DNA of 64,000 nucleotides from an uncultured Collinsella sp. (lineage in GTDB: Bacteria > Actinomycetota > Coriobacteriia > Coriobacteriales > Coriobacteriaceae). Position numbers and translations under genes: made by a program. Numbering within the stretch: the stretch's first letter is position 1; each line of letters opens with the position of its first letter. The DNA lies in NCBI GenBank assembly GCA_934654795.1, contig CAKUGT010000001.1, positions 62,001 through 126,000 of the forward strand. The letters are read 5' to 3'. This document shows, one piece after another, positions 56,891 to 64,000 of this stretch. The notes below the pieces were generated by a model. The model worked only from the letters and a program-made list of their open reading frames with translations, was not told the DNA's origin and did no database searches.

Positions 56891-57478
56891 CTACATTTGC
56901 AGGAACAGTTCGTGGAGGCGGGTGTCTTCGTCGAGCTCGGGGTGGAAGGTGACGCCGAGCTGGTTGCCTTGGCGGGCGGCGACGATGCGACCGTCGACTT
57001 CGGCTAGGGCCTCAGTGTCGCCGTGCACTTCGACGATGCGGGGCGCGCGGATAAACGTCAGCGGCACCTCACCGTCGATACCGCCTACCTGCCCCTTGGT
57101 GCGAAAGCTGCCGAGCTGTCTGCCGTAAGCATTGCGCTCAACGAGCACATCCATGGCTGCCAAGCGCGGCGTCCCCTTATCGTCGTGGGCGGCAAGATCG
57201 CGCGCCAACAGAATCAAGCCGGCGCAGGTGCCCAGGACGGGCATGCCCTCAACAATGCGGGTGCGAAGCTCATCGAGCATACCAAACTCGGCAAGTAACT
57301 TGCCCTGAACGGTGGACTCGCCGCCGGGGAGGACCAGGCGGTCAAAGTTCTGCTGCAAATCGGCCGCCCGCCTCAGCTCGATACAACGTGCGCCCAGCTC
57401 GGACAGTCTTGCCTCGTGCTCGGCAAAAGCGCCCTGGACCGCCAGCACGGCGACCGTTTGGTCTGCATAATCGCTCAT
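56891..57478 (-). CDS. pdxT: Pyridoxal 5'-phosphate synthase glutaminase subunit
   Basis: The 195-residue class I glutaminase releases ammonia from glutamine for PdxS. LVLPGGEST, LGTCAGLILLARDL with the nucleophile cysteine, and the catalytic His/Glu in GVTFHPELDED are all present. VQGAFAEHEARL opens the domain. It is the second gene after pdxS, 20 bases downstream, so the two are in one operon. AAAGGATCGCAC precedes the start. Confidence 0.95.
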   Translation of the reverse strand: MSDYADQTVAVLAVQGAFAEHEARLSELGARCIELRRAADLQQNFDRLVLPGGESTVQGKLLAEFGMLDELRTRIVEGMPVLGTCAGLILLARDLAAHDDKGTPRLAAMDVLVERNAYGRQLGSFRTKGQVGGIDGEVPLTFIRAPRIVEVHGDTEALAEVDGRIVAARQGNQLGVTFHPELDEDTRLHELFLQM

Positions 57479-57498
57479 GTGCGATCCTTTCTGCTGGA

Positions 57499-58389
57499 CT
57501 AGCGCCCGCGCTCCTCCATGATGATCTCGATTTCGTCGGCGTTGATGCCCACCATGGCCTCGCCCAGGTCCTCCGAAAGCTCGGCGATGAGCTTGGCGTC
57601 GGTGAAGTTTGCCACGGCCTTGACGATGGCGGCGGCGCGCTTGGCGGGGTCGCCGCTCTTAAAGATGCCCGAGCCAACAAAGACGCCCTCGGCGCCCAGC
57701 TGCATCATCAGCGCGGCGTCGGAGGGGGTCGCGACTCCGCCGGCGGCAAAGTTTACGACGGGGAGCTTGCCCGTGGCATGGACCTCGCGCACCAGCTCGA
57801 CCGGAACCTGCAGCTGCTTGGCTGCCTCAAAGAGCTCGTCGTCGCGCAGGGCAACAACGTCGCGGATCTGCTTTTGGATTTTGCGCATGTGACGCACGGC
57901 CTGAACGACGTCGCCCGTACCCGGCTCACCCTTGGTGCGAATCATCGTGGCGCCTTCGGCAACACGGCGCAGCGCCTCGCCCAGATCACGGGCGCCGCAG
58001 ACAAACGGCACGTCAAACTGGGTCTTGTCGATATGATAGACGTCGTCGGCGGGGGAGAGAACCTCGGACTCATCGATGTAGTCGATCTCGATGGCCTGCA
58101 GGACCTGCGCCTCGACGATGTGACCGATGCGGCACTTGGCCATGACGGGGATGGAGACGGCCTCCTGGATGCCCTTGATCATCTTGGGGTCGCTCATGCG
58201 CGAGACGCCGCCTGCGGCGCGGATGTCGGCCGGGATGCGTTCGAGTGCCATGACGGCGCAGGCGCCTGCCTCCTCGGCGATGCGCGCCTGCTCGGGCGTG
58301 GTGACGTCCATGATGACGCCGCCCTTGAGCATCTGCGCGAGCTCGCGATTGAGTTTGACGCGATCGGCCTTGCTGGTCTGTTCTGCCAT
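57499..58389 (-). CDS. pdxS: Pyridoxal 5'-phosphate synthase subunit PdxS
   Basis: The 296-residue TIM-barrel enzyme makes PLP from ribose 5-phosphate, glyceraldehyde 3-phosphate and ammonia. [20 protein letters not shown] holds the active-site Asp, [17 protein letters not shown] the catalytic Lys, and [19 protein letters not shown] and [20 protein letters not shown] the phosphate sites and second Lys region. The start at 58389 follows AAGGGAG-CAACC; upstream ATG codons are excluded by that site. It is divergent from pdxR. Confidence 0.96.
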   Translation of the reverse strand: MAEQTSKADRVKLNRELAQMLKGGVIMDVTTPEQARIAEEAGACAVMALERIPADIRAAGGVSRMSDPKMIKGIQEAVSIPVMAKCRIGHIVEAQVLQAIEIDYIDESEVLSPADDVYHIDKTQFDVPFVCGARDLGEALRRVAEGATMIRTKGEPGTGDVVQAVRHMRKIQKQIRDVVALRDDELFEAAKQLQVPVELVREVHATGKLPVVNFAAGGVATPSDAALMMQLGAEGVFVGSGIFKSGDPAKRAAAIVKAVANFTDAKLIAELSEDLGEAMVGINADEIEIIMEERGR

Positions 58390-58481
58390 GGTTGCTCCCT
58401 TGGTTGGCATGTACATTGCTTGACGGAACATCCTATCGGGGAGCTGGGTATGGCGAAATACTCAGTTTTCTAGATAATAAC

Positions 58482-58523
58482 AAGGTCAGACTAATGCCAG
58501 ATTGAATGATTCGATAAGGTCAG
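58482..58523. promoter_or_regulatory. Candidate PdxR operator: two AAGGTCAG direct repeats
   Basis: AAGGTCAG occurs at 58482-58489 and 58516-58523, 34 bases apart, in the divergent pdxS-pdxR intergenic region. PdxR-type regulators often bind direct repeats in this region. The second lies just before the pdxR start. Confidence 0.5.
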
Positions 58524-58534
58524 GTGATAGACCC

Positions 58535-59950
58535 ATGCTTGACTACAATTTGGAAAATCGCGGCGAAGCATCGCTTTATGAGTATGTTTACCAGCAAATT
58601 CGCGATGATATTGTTGCCGGGCGCATTGCGGCAGGGGAGCATCTGCCGTCTAAGCGCGCCTTTGCGAGTCATCTGGGTATCAGTGTCATTACCATCGAGA
58701 ATGCATATAGCCAGTTGCTTGCCGAGGGCTATATTTGCTCAATGCCGCGTCGCGGCTACTACGCGTGCGAGCTTCCGGATGCGCCGGTTTTGGCTTTGGC
58801 TGCGGGGGATATCGACCGAGATGCTGTTCCTGTTGGTCCCAGCGCGCATGATGCCATGGGGCAGGCAGAGCGATTCGACGCACTTTCTCCTTCCGCTTTG
58901 GAGGCGGCGCGGCTTTGGCAAAGCGCGCTACGGGCGACACTGACGTCCGAAGACGAACGTGAAATCTTTTCGCCCGCGCCGGCGCAGGGCACCGCTCGGC
59001 TGCGACGTGCGATTGCGCATCATCTACGCGGGACGAGGGGTATGAATGTCGACCCCAACAACATTGTTATCGGTGCGGGCGCCCAGCTGCTCGATACCAT
59101 GTTGGTTCAGTTGCTTGGGGCCGACAAGGTGTATGCCGTTGAGGATCCGGGCTATCTGCGCCTGACGCGCATCTATCAGGCTATGGGTTGCGAAGTGCGT
59201 CATATCCCGTTGGACGGTGAGGGCGTGGACTTGAGCGCGCTGCAGAAAGCCGGGGCCGATGTCCTTCACCTGATGCCGTCCCATCAGTATCCGACCGGCC
59301 TTGTGACGAGCATTGCGCGTCGCTATGCCCTGCTGAGCTGGGCCGCCGAGCGATCAGGTCGGTATCTCATCGAAGATGACTTTGATTGTGAGTTTCGCCT
59401 TGCCGGCAAGCCGATTCCCGCGCTCGCGTCGATCGATGCCTCCCAGTCGGTTATCTACACCAACACGTTTTCGAAGAGCCTTTCATCGGCGTTGCGTTTG
59501 GCGTACATGGTGTTGCCCGATGAGCTAATGGAGCGGTTTAGGCGCAACCTTGGTTTCTACGCCTCGTCGGTGAGCTCTGTTGACCAGGTCGCTTTGGCGC
59601 GTTTGCTGGAATCGGGTGATTACGAGCGACATGTGAACCGCGTGCGCGTTCGTGCTCGCGAGGCGCGTGATGGCCTGATGGCGCTTGTGCGGAAGGTATT
59701 TCCGGCAGGGGAAGTCTCGATCGAGTACGCGGACGCCGGCCTTTACTGCACTGTTGCCCTGGCCGAGGACAAGGCGGGGGAGAGTTTCGCGAAGGCTCTC
59801 GCTGACGCTCGTATTTCCTATGTCAACATCGCCGATTGCCTGTGGACGGCTGATCGGGCATCGACTAAGATCGCTCCATCTCGCGTCCTCATACAATACG
59901 ACGACCTGAGCCCTCAGTCGCTCAGTGTTCTTCAAGAGCAGCTGCAATAA
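58535..59950 (+). CDS. pdxR: PdxR-type MocR regulator (GntR HTH plus aminotransferase-like domain)
   Basis: The 471-residue protein has a GntR winged helix (YVYQQIRDDIVAGRIAAGEH, then HLPSKRAFASHLGISVITIE) and a C-terminal aminotransferase-like effector domain. Its PLP-binding lysine is in YTNTFSKSLSSALRLAYMV and DFDCEFR is the Asp motif. PdxR senses PLP and controls pdxST; the divergent arrangement supports this. ATG 58535 is used over a TTG at 58502. The effector domain is about 350 residues, normal for the class. Confidence 0.92.
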   Translation: MLDYNLENRGEASLYEYVYQQIRDDIVAGRIAAGEHLPSKRAFASHLGISVITIENAYSQLLAEGYICSMPRRGYYACELPDAPVLALAAGDIDRDAVPVGPSAHDAMGQAERFDALSPSALEAARLWQSALRATLTSEDEREIFSPAPAQGTARLRRAIAHHLRGTRGMNVDPNNIVIGAGAQLLDTMLVQLLGADKVYAVEDPGYLRLTRIYQAMGCEVRHIPLDGEGVDLSALQKAGADVLHLMPSHQYPTGLVTSIARRYALLSWAAERSGRYLIEDDFDCEFRLAGKPIPALASIDASQSVIYTNTFSKSLSSALRLAYMVLPDELMERFRRNLGFYASSVSSVDQVALARLLESGDYERHVNRVRVRAREARDGLMALVRKVFPAGEVSIEYADAGLYCTVALAEDKAGESFAKALADARISYVNIADCLWTADRASTKIAPSRVLIQYDDLSPQSLSVLQEQLQ

Positions 59951-59956
59951 GCCCAC

Positions 59957-59993
59957 GAAGAAGGCCCGAACCATGCGGTCCGGGCCTTCTTCG
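59957..59993. terminator. Bidirectional terminator
   Basis: GAAGAAGGCCCG and CGGGCCTTCTTC form a perfect 12-bp stem. It lies between the convergent pdxR and rubrerythrin genes. Confidence 0.88.
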
Positions 59994-60022
59994 AGCTAGA
60001 GGTTATGTCTCAGGCAGTTGGC

Positions 60023-60583
60023 TTAGCCAAAGTAGCGCTTGAGCAGGCCAGCGAAAGCCTTGCCGTGGCGAGCTTCGTCGCGAGCCATCTCGTGCACGGT
60101 GTCGTGGATGGCATCGAGACCAGCGGCCTTGGCACGCTTGGCAAGATCGGTCTTGCCGGCGGTGGCGCCATTCTCGGCTTCAACGCGCATTTCGAGGTTC
60201 TTCTTGGTGGAGTCGGTCACGACCTCGCCCAGGAGCTCGGCGAACTTGGCGGCATGCTCTGCCTCCTCGTGGGCAGCCTTCTCCCAGTACAGGCCGATCT
60301 CGGGATAGCCCTCGCGATGAGCGACGCGAGCCATGGCCAGGTACATACCGACCTCAGAGCACTCGCCCTCAAAGTTGGCGCGCAGGTCGGCAACGATGTC
60401 CTCGGAGACGCCCTCCATCTTGGCAACGCCCACGACATGCTCGGCAGCCCACTCGAGCTGGCCCTCCTCCTGCTTCAGGAAGCGAGAACCGGGAACGCCG
60501 CACTGGGGGCACTTAAAATCCTCGGGCAGCTGGTCGCCGTCGAACTCTTCCACATAACCGCAAACGGGGCAAACAAACTTCAT
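60023..60583 (-). CDS. Reverse-order rubrerythrin (rubredoxin-ferritin-like protein)
   Basis: The 186-residue protein has an N-terminal rubredoxin domain ([22 protein letters not shown]; iron ligands Cys5, 8, 25, 28) followed by a ferritin-like di-iron domain ([32 protein letters not shown]). In classical rubrerythrin the order is reversed. These proteins reduce H2O2 to water with electrons from NAD(P)H in anaerobes. GAAAGGATCGAATC precedes ATG 60583. The longer open frame upstream is not likely coding. Confidence 0.93.
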   Translation of the reverse strand: MKFVCPVCGYVEEFDGDQLPEDFKCPQCGVPGSRFLKQEEGQLEWAAEHVVGVAKMEGVSEDIVADLRANFEGECSEVGMYLAMARVAHREGYPEIGLYWEKAAHEEAEHAAKFAELLGEVVTDSTKKNLEMRVEAENGATAGKTDLAKRAKAAGLDAIHDTVHEMARDEARHGKAFAGLLKRYFG

Positions 60584-60742
60584 GATTCGATCCTTTCGAT
60601 TGATGGCGATGGGGCGCTTGTCCGGTCCCGTAAGGGCCCTCTCCGGACGTGCGTCTTGACGGGTTCTATTATCCATAAATGCAACCAAATGTGAAGCCTA
60701 TTAGGAATGATTTTTAATAAAACAATTTTGAGATATGAAGAT

Positions 60743-60821
60743 GTTGATTGATTAACGATTGGCAGGCCGTCTTTGACCGCCACTGAGTACAATCGGTCGA
60801 GCAAATGTTGACCAATCAACA
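60743..60821. promoter_or_regulatory. Two TGTTGA-type palindromes in the ADH promoter region
   Basis: TGTTGACCAATCAACA at 60806-60821 is a perfect palindrome, and GTTGATTGATTAAC at 60743-60756 is a close variant of the same TTGA-N4-TCAA pattern. They lie upstream of the alcohol dehydrogenase and downstream of the rubrerythrin start, so one regulator could control both. The proximal site lies where the ribosome binding site begins. Confidence 0.5.
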
Positions 60822-60839
60822 AATGAGGGAGCTTCCTTT

Positions 60840-62060
60840 ATGCATCTAGCCCGCCGCGCCTGGTGCCGAACGTATCAAACGGTTTTTCGCATCGCATTGC
60901 CGGTACTGCCCTATACCGAGCCACGCATTTTAGAGCACGCTGAGGAAGTGCCCGCAGTGCTTCAAAAGCGTTCAATACAGCATGTTCTTATCGTGACGGA
61001 TCCCGGCATTGCCCGTCTGGGGCTCACGGCACCGCTTGAGACGGCGCTCGCGTCCAAGGGAATTGGCGTTGCGGTCTATGCCAAAACGCGTGCGAACCCC
61101 ACGGTCTCGAATGTGGAGGAGGCGGCGTCCCTGTATCGAGAGAGCGCCTGCCAGGCCATTATCAGTTTTGGCGGAGGATCGGCCATGGACTGCGCCAAGG
61201 GCGTGGGCGCACGCATTGCGCAGCCAAGCAAGCCCATCAACAAGATGCGCGGCCTGCTGCGGATTCATCGTCGCCTGCCGCTTCTCATCGCCGTTCCCAC
61301 CACGGCAGGCACGGGAAGCGAGGTCACGCTTGCGGCAGTAATTACCGATGACGAGACGCACTACAAGTACCCCATCAACGACTTTGTGCTGATCCCGCGC
61401 TATGCGGTGCACGACCCCGAGTTTACGCGCGGCCTGCCCGCCTCCATTACGGGGCAAACGGGCATGGACGCCCTGACGCATGCCGTCGAGGCCTTTATCG
61501 GACGCAGCACCACGCCCTATACGCGCAAGATGGCGCGCCAGGCGGTGCAGCTCATCCACGACAATTTGCTCGAGGCCTATGAGCACGGGGAGAACATGCG
61601 TGCGCGCCGCAATATGCTTTCGGCGGCGTATAAAGCGGGTGTTGCCTTTACGCGCTCCTATGTTGGATACGTCCATGCCATCGCGCACAGCCTGGGCGGG
61701 CGTTACGGGATTCCCCACGGCTTGGCCAACGCCATCATCTTGCCGCACATGCTTCGTGCCTATGGCGAAGCCGCTGCTCCTAAACTCGCCGATCTCGCCC
61801 GCATGGCCGGTATCGCGCCGGCTAACGCGCAGGATAGCCTGGCGGCCGAGGCCTTTATCGATTGGGTCGATCGAATGAACGCCGCCTTGGACATTCCCAA
61901 ATATGTGACGGGCATTCGCCGCTCCGACATTCCTGAGATGGCGACGCATGCCGATGCCGAGGCCAATCCCCTGTACCCCGTTCCGCTTTTAATGGACCGC
62001 TTGGAGCTCGAGCATATGTACGAAGTCGTTGCAGGTGGTATGTTTGAGGGCGAGAACTAG
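60840..62060 (+). CDS. Iron-containing alcohol dehydrogenase
   Basis: The 406-residue protein has the type III ADH fold: NAD-binding IISFGGGSAMDCAKG, AVPTTAGTGSEVTLAAVI, and metal-binding GMDALTHAVEAFI (Asp, His) with VGYVHAIAHSLGGRYGIPHG (His, His). It interconverts aldehydes or ketones and alcohols. The N-terminal 35 residues (HLARRAWCRTYQTVFRIALP) are extra. ATGAGGGAGCTTCCTTT precedes the start. The next gene is an aldehyde dehydrogenase eight bases downstream, so the two form a pathway. Confidence 0.9.
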   Translation: MHLARRAWCRTYQTVFRIALPVLPYTEPRILEHAEEVPAVLQKRSIQHVLIVTDPGIARLGLTAPLETALASKGIGVAVYAKTRANPTVSNVEEAASLYRESACQAIISFGGGSAMDCAKGVGARIAQPSKPINKMRGLLRIHRRLPLLIAVPTTAGTGSEVTLAAVITDDETHYKYPINDFVLIPRYAVHDPEFTRGLPASITGQTGMDALTHAVEAFIGRSTTPYTRKMARQAVQLIHDNLLEAYEHGENMRARRNMLSAAYKAGVAFTRSYVGYVHAIAHSLGGRYGIPHGLANAIILPHMLRAYGEAAAPKLADLARMAGIAPANAQDSLAAEAFIDWVDRMNAALDIPKYVTGIRRSDIPEMATHADAEANPLYPVPLLMDRLELEHMYEVVAGGMFEGEN

Positions 62061-62068
62061 GAGGGCCC

Positions 62069-63448
62069 ATGAACACCGAGGAAATTGCGCGCATCGTCGG
62101 CGACCAGCGCACCTTTTTTAAGACGCACGCCACGTTTGATGTCGATGCTCGACGTCGCGCGCTCGTGAGTTTACGCGATGCGGTGCGGGCCCACGAGGCC
62201 GATATTGCCCATGCGCTCAAGACCGATCTGGGCAAGTCGCATGACGAGGCCTATATGTGCGAGATCGGCACGTCGCTTTCCGAGATTCGTCATCAGATTA
62301 CGCACGTGGCCCGATGGAGCCGCCCGCGCCTGCGTCCGTGTGACCTCGCCAACGTCGTGAGTGTGTGCAAGACGCAGTCCGTGCCCTATGGCGTCACACT
62401 CATCATGGCTCCGTGGAACTACCCGTTTTTGCTGACGCTCGAGCCACTCGCCGGCGCCCTCGCCGCGGGCAATACCGTGGTCATCAAGCCTAGCGCCTAT
62501 GCTCCGGCATCGAGCGCGGTGCTCAAGCAAATCTGTGAAGAGGCATTTGATCCGCGCTTGGTGACGGTCGTCGAAGGCGGGCGTGCCGAAAACGAAGCGT
62601 TGCTCGATGAGTGCTGGGACAAGATCTTCTTTACCGGTAGCGTTCCGGTCGGCAAGCTCGTCATGGAGCGTGCAAGTAAAAACCTCACGCCCGTGACGCT
62701 TGAGCTGGGCGGAAAGAGTCCCTGCATCGTGGATGCGACGGCTAACTTGAAGGTCGCGGCACGCCGTATCGCCTTTGGTAAATGGCTCAACATGGGGCAG
62801 ACCTGCGTGGCGCCCGACTACCTGCTGGTCGACACGCGCGTGCACGACGAGCTGCTGGGTCTCATCAAGGAAGAGACCCGCCGTATGTTTGGCGAGCATC
62901 CGCTCGATAACGAAGATTACGGGCATATCGTCAACGCCAAGCATTTTGCGCGCGTGCGCGGGCTGATCGATCCCGATAAGGTCGTGCTTGGAGGTACCGC
63001 GCGCGAGACTTCGCTCAAGATCGAGCCGACGATTTTGGACGGCGTGTCCCCCGATGACGCCGTGATGCAGGAGGAGATTTTCGGCCCCATCTTGCCGGTG
63101 CTGACGTTTGAGAGCCTAGACGAGGCCGAGACGTTTATTACGGATCGTCCGACGCCGCTGGCCCTGTATATCTTTAGCCAGGACCGTGAGGTTCAGCAGC
63201 GCTTTGTGCGTTACGTGCCCTTTGGTGGCGGCTGTGTTAATGACACCATTATGCATTTGGCCACGAGCCATATGGGCTTTGGCGGCATGGGGGCGAGCGG
63301 TATGGGACAGTACCATGGACGCGAGAGCTTCGATACGTTTAGCCACAAGAAGAGCATCGTGAACAAGGCAACGTGGCTGGACGTGCCGTTCCGCTATGCC
63401 CCTTACGCAAGCTGGAAGCACAAGTTCGTGCGCATGTTTGTGCACTAG
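62069..63448 (+). CDS. Aldehyde dehydrogenase, class 3 (NAD(P)-dependent)
   Basis: The 459-residue protein has VTLELGGKSPCIVD with the catalytic Glu and FGKWLNMGQTCVAPDYLLV with the catalytic Cys. MAPWNYPFLLTLEPLAGALA and FTGSVPVGKLVMERAS bind the cofactor. The length and the hydrophobic C-terminus (VPFRYAPYASWKHKFVRMFV) match class 3 ALDHs, which oxidise long-chain or aromatic aldehydes, with the tail near the membrane. It follows the ADH by eight bases. A terminator follows. Confidence 0.92.
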   Translation: MNTEEIARIVGDQRTFFKTHATFDVDARRRALVSLRDAVRAHEADIAHALKTDLGKSHDEAYMCEIGTSLSEIRHQITHVARWSRPRLRPCDLANVVSVCKTQSVPYGVTLIMAPWNYPFLLTLEPLAGALAAGNTVVIKPSAYAPASSAVLKQICEEAFDPRLVTVVEGGRAENEALLDECWDKIFFTGSVPVGKLVMERASKNLTPVTLELGGKSPCIVDATANLKVAARRIAFGKWLNMGQTCVAPDYLLVDTRVHDELLGLIKEETRRMFGEHPLDNEDYGHIVNAKHFARVRGLIDPDKVVLGGTARETSLKIEPTILDGVSPDDAVMQEEIFGPILPVLTFESLDEAETFITDRPTPLALYIFSQDREVQQRFVRYVPFGGGCVNDTIMHLATSHMGFGGMGASGMGQYHGRESFDTFSHKKSIVNKATWLDVPFRYAPYASWKHKFVRMFVH

Positions 63449-63455
63449 AAAAGGG

Positions 63456-63495
63456 TGCGGGTAATACGAACAGATGTTCCTATTACCCGCATTTT
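63456..63495 (+). terminator. Terminator after the aldehyde dehydrogenase gene
   Basis: TGCGGGTAATA and TATTACCCGCA form a perfect 11-bp stem followed by TTTTGCG, eight bases after the stop codon. Confidence 0.85.
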
Positions 63496-63553
63496 GCGTT
63501 AGACTACTGCTATGGAGCACGGATGGGCCAACTCCCTTTAGAAGGGATTTGGT

Positions 63554-63637
63554 ATGAACGTAAGCGATGTTATTTCGTTATTGGCGTTGTTGATCGCGGC
63601 TATCGAACTCGGCCTGTTTATCGGCCGAATGAAATAG
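63554..63637 (+). CDS. 27-residue holin-like membrane micropeptide
   Basis: ATG 63554 follows AGAAGGGATTTGGT and encodes MNVSDVISLLALLIAAIELG then LFIGRMK before TAG at 63635. It is one hydrophobic helix with a short basic tail, like Firmicutes holin-like type I toxins. The sequence downstream contains short inverted repeats (CCGCGTAAGCG, ACCCGCAGCCACGGGT) as in regions that pair with antisense RNA in such loci. No antisense promoter could be confirmed. The call is tentative. Confidence 0.45.
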   Translation: MNVSDVISLLALLIAAIELGLFIGRMK

Positions 63638-63673
63638 CCGCCCCCGCGTAAGCGAAGACGGCCACTTCTCACG

Positions 63674-63853
63674 ATGAAAACGTGTATCGGAGTTGGCAAG
63701 ACCCGCAGCCACGGGTGCCATCCGTGTCTCTATCTTAGCTGTAAGCGTTCCGCCGCGCAAGCGTTGCGGCAAGCGATTGAAAGACGCAGACAGGATGAAT
63801 TTGTGTCCGCACGGGCCCGTAGACTTCTCAACTATGTGGTGGATGCTCGCTAA
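63674..63853 (+). CDS. Possible 59-residue cysteine-containing protein
   Basis: ATG 63674 opens a frame to TAA 63851 with product MKTCIGVGKTRSHGCHPCLY and a basic helical C-terminus (SAAQALRQAIERRRQDEFVS). No ribosome binding site is evident. The frame continues directly from the stop of the holin-like gene without interruption. It ends 18 bases before the next gene. It could be coding, or an RNA region. Confidence 0.2.
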   Translation: MKTCIGVGKTRSHGCHPCLYLSCKRSAAQALRQAIERRRQDEFVSARARRLLNYVVDAR

Positions 63854-63871
63854 TCGGTAAGAGAGGCAGTC

Positions 63872-64000
63872 ATGTTTGATGACGATGACCTGTTCGATCT
63901 GACAGACGATCCGTTTGAGTGGGATATGCTACTCGATGACGATGAGTTGGAGCAGGACCGTAAGAAGCGGCAGGGCAAGAAGGCGCGGGATGACGCTTCG
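63872..64000 (+). CDS. Acidic protein, N-terminal part (cut by window edge)
   Basis: ATG 63872 follows AGAGAGGCAGTC and encodes MFDDDDLFDLTDDPFEWDML and then a charged stretch (DDDELEQDRKKRQGKKARDD), open to the window end. The first 25 residues are strongly acidic, the next 15 basic. No domain can be named from this fragment. It is probably a real gene because of the good ribosome binding site. Confidence 0.55.
   Translation, partial: MFDDDDLFDLTDDPFEWDMLLDDDELEQDRKKRQGKKARDDAS

Noticed and set aside
1-64000. tRNA or rRNA genes
   Set aside because: I saw no cloverleaf with the conserved GGTTCGAATCC-type arm and no rRNA-like stretch. A tRNAscan or Infernal run would be needed to exclude them fully.

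Overview
The window is a 64 kb stretch of GC-rich chromosome with short intergenic gaps, strong AGGAGG-type ribosome binding sites and many GTG/TTG starts. Gene content (bile salt hydrolase-like enzyme, TPP riboswitch, pdxST, reverse-order rubrerythrin, Kup, sorting-signal surface protein, many LysR regulators) and the many small palindromes with a GGGACAG or GGGGAC core fit a gut Coriobacteriia genome such as Collinsella. That placement is inference; no rRNA or tRNA gene is visible to confirm it.

Layout. 0-12.6 kb: a LysR tail, a MATE exporter, two rRNA methyltransferases (rlmA, rsmJ), small membrane proteins, MscL with a zinc ribbon, a TetM-like GTPase, an AAA ATPase, two GNAT acetyltransferases and a UvrA paralogue. 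Palindromic R1 elements sit at the ends of four consecutive genes here. 12.6-16.5 kb: an AT-richer island with a small serine recombinase, a lipoprotein, a DUF4230-like protein and a 354-residue protein of unknown function. It is flanked by a 47-bp imperfect direct repeat that includes the 3' end of trmL. 16.5-19.4 kb: trmL, a CobW GTPase, and an ArsC-like/flavodoxin pair. 19.4-26.9 kb: three tandem paralogous c-di-GMP proteins. 27-35.7 kb: patatin, a TPP-riboswitch thiamine salvage operon, HAD phosphatase, LysR plus a MetE-like enzyme, uracil permease, esterase. 35.8-44.3 kb: a sorting-signal surface protein, purine permease, a peptide deformylase paralogue lacking the catalytic Glu, bile salt hydrolase-like enzyme, Kup and an EamA exporter.

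44.4-53.8 kb: LysR, an HTH-aminotransferase fusion, then an operon of an altered amidohydrolase, two neutral-ceramidase-like proteins and a PTS EIIBC permease, closed by an opposing LysR gene and a canonical peptide deformylase. 53.9-64 kb: MFS exporter, an acidic protein with a long RGG tail, a 380-bp cluster of palindromes, pdxT-pdxS with divergent pdxR, rubrerythrin, an alcohol/aldehyde dehydrogenase operon and a holin-like micro-ORF.

Functional themes are cofactor salvage and synthesis (thiamine, vitamin B6), methionine supply, nucleobase import, c-di-GMP signalling and one uncharacterised catabolic operon (47.2-52.3 kb). The best candidates for undescribed biology are the 12.6-16.5 kb island, the PTS/ceramidase-like operon, the RGG protein and the HTH-aminotransferase with an in-frame internal start. 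All start sites were chosen by reading ribosome binding sites and family N-termini; nothing was checked by database search.
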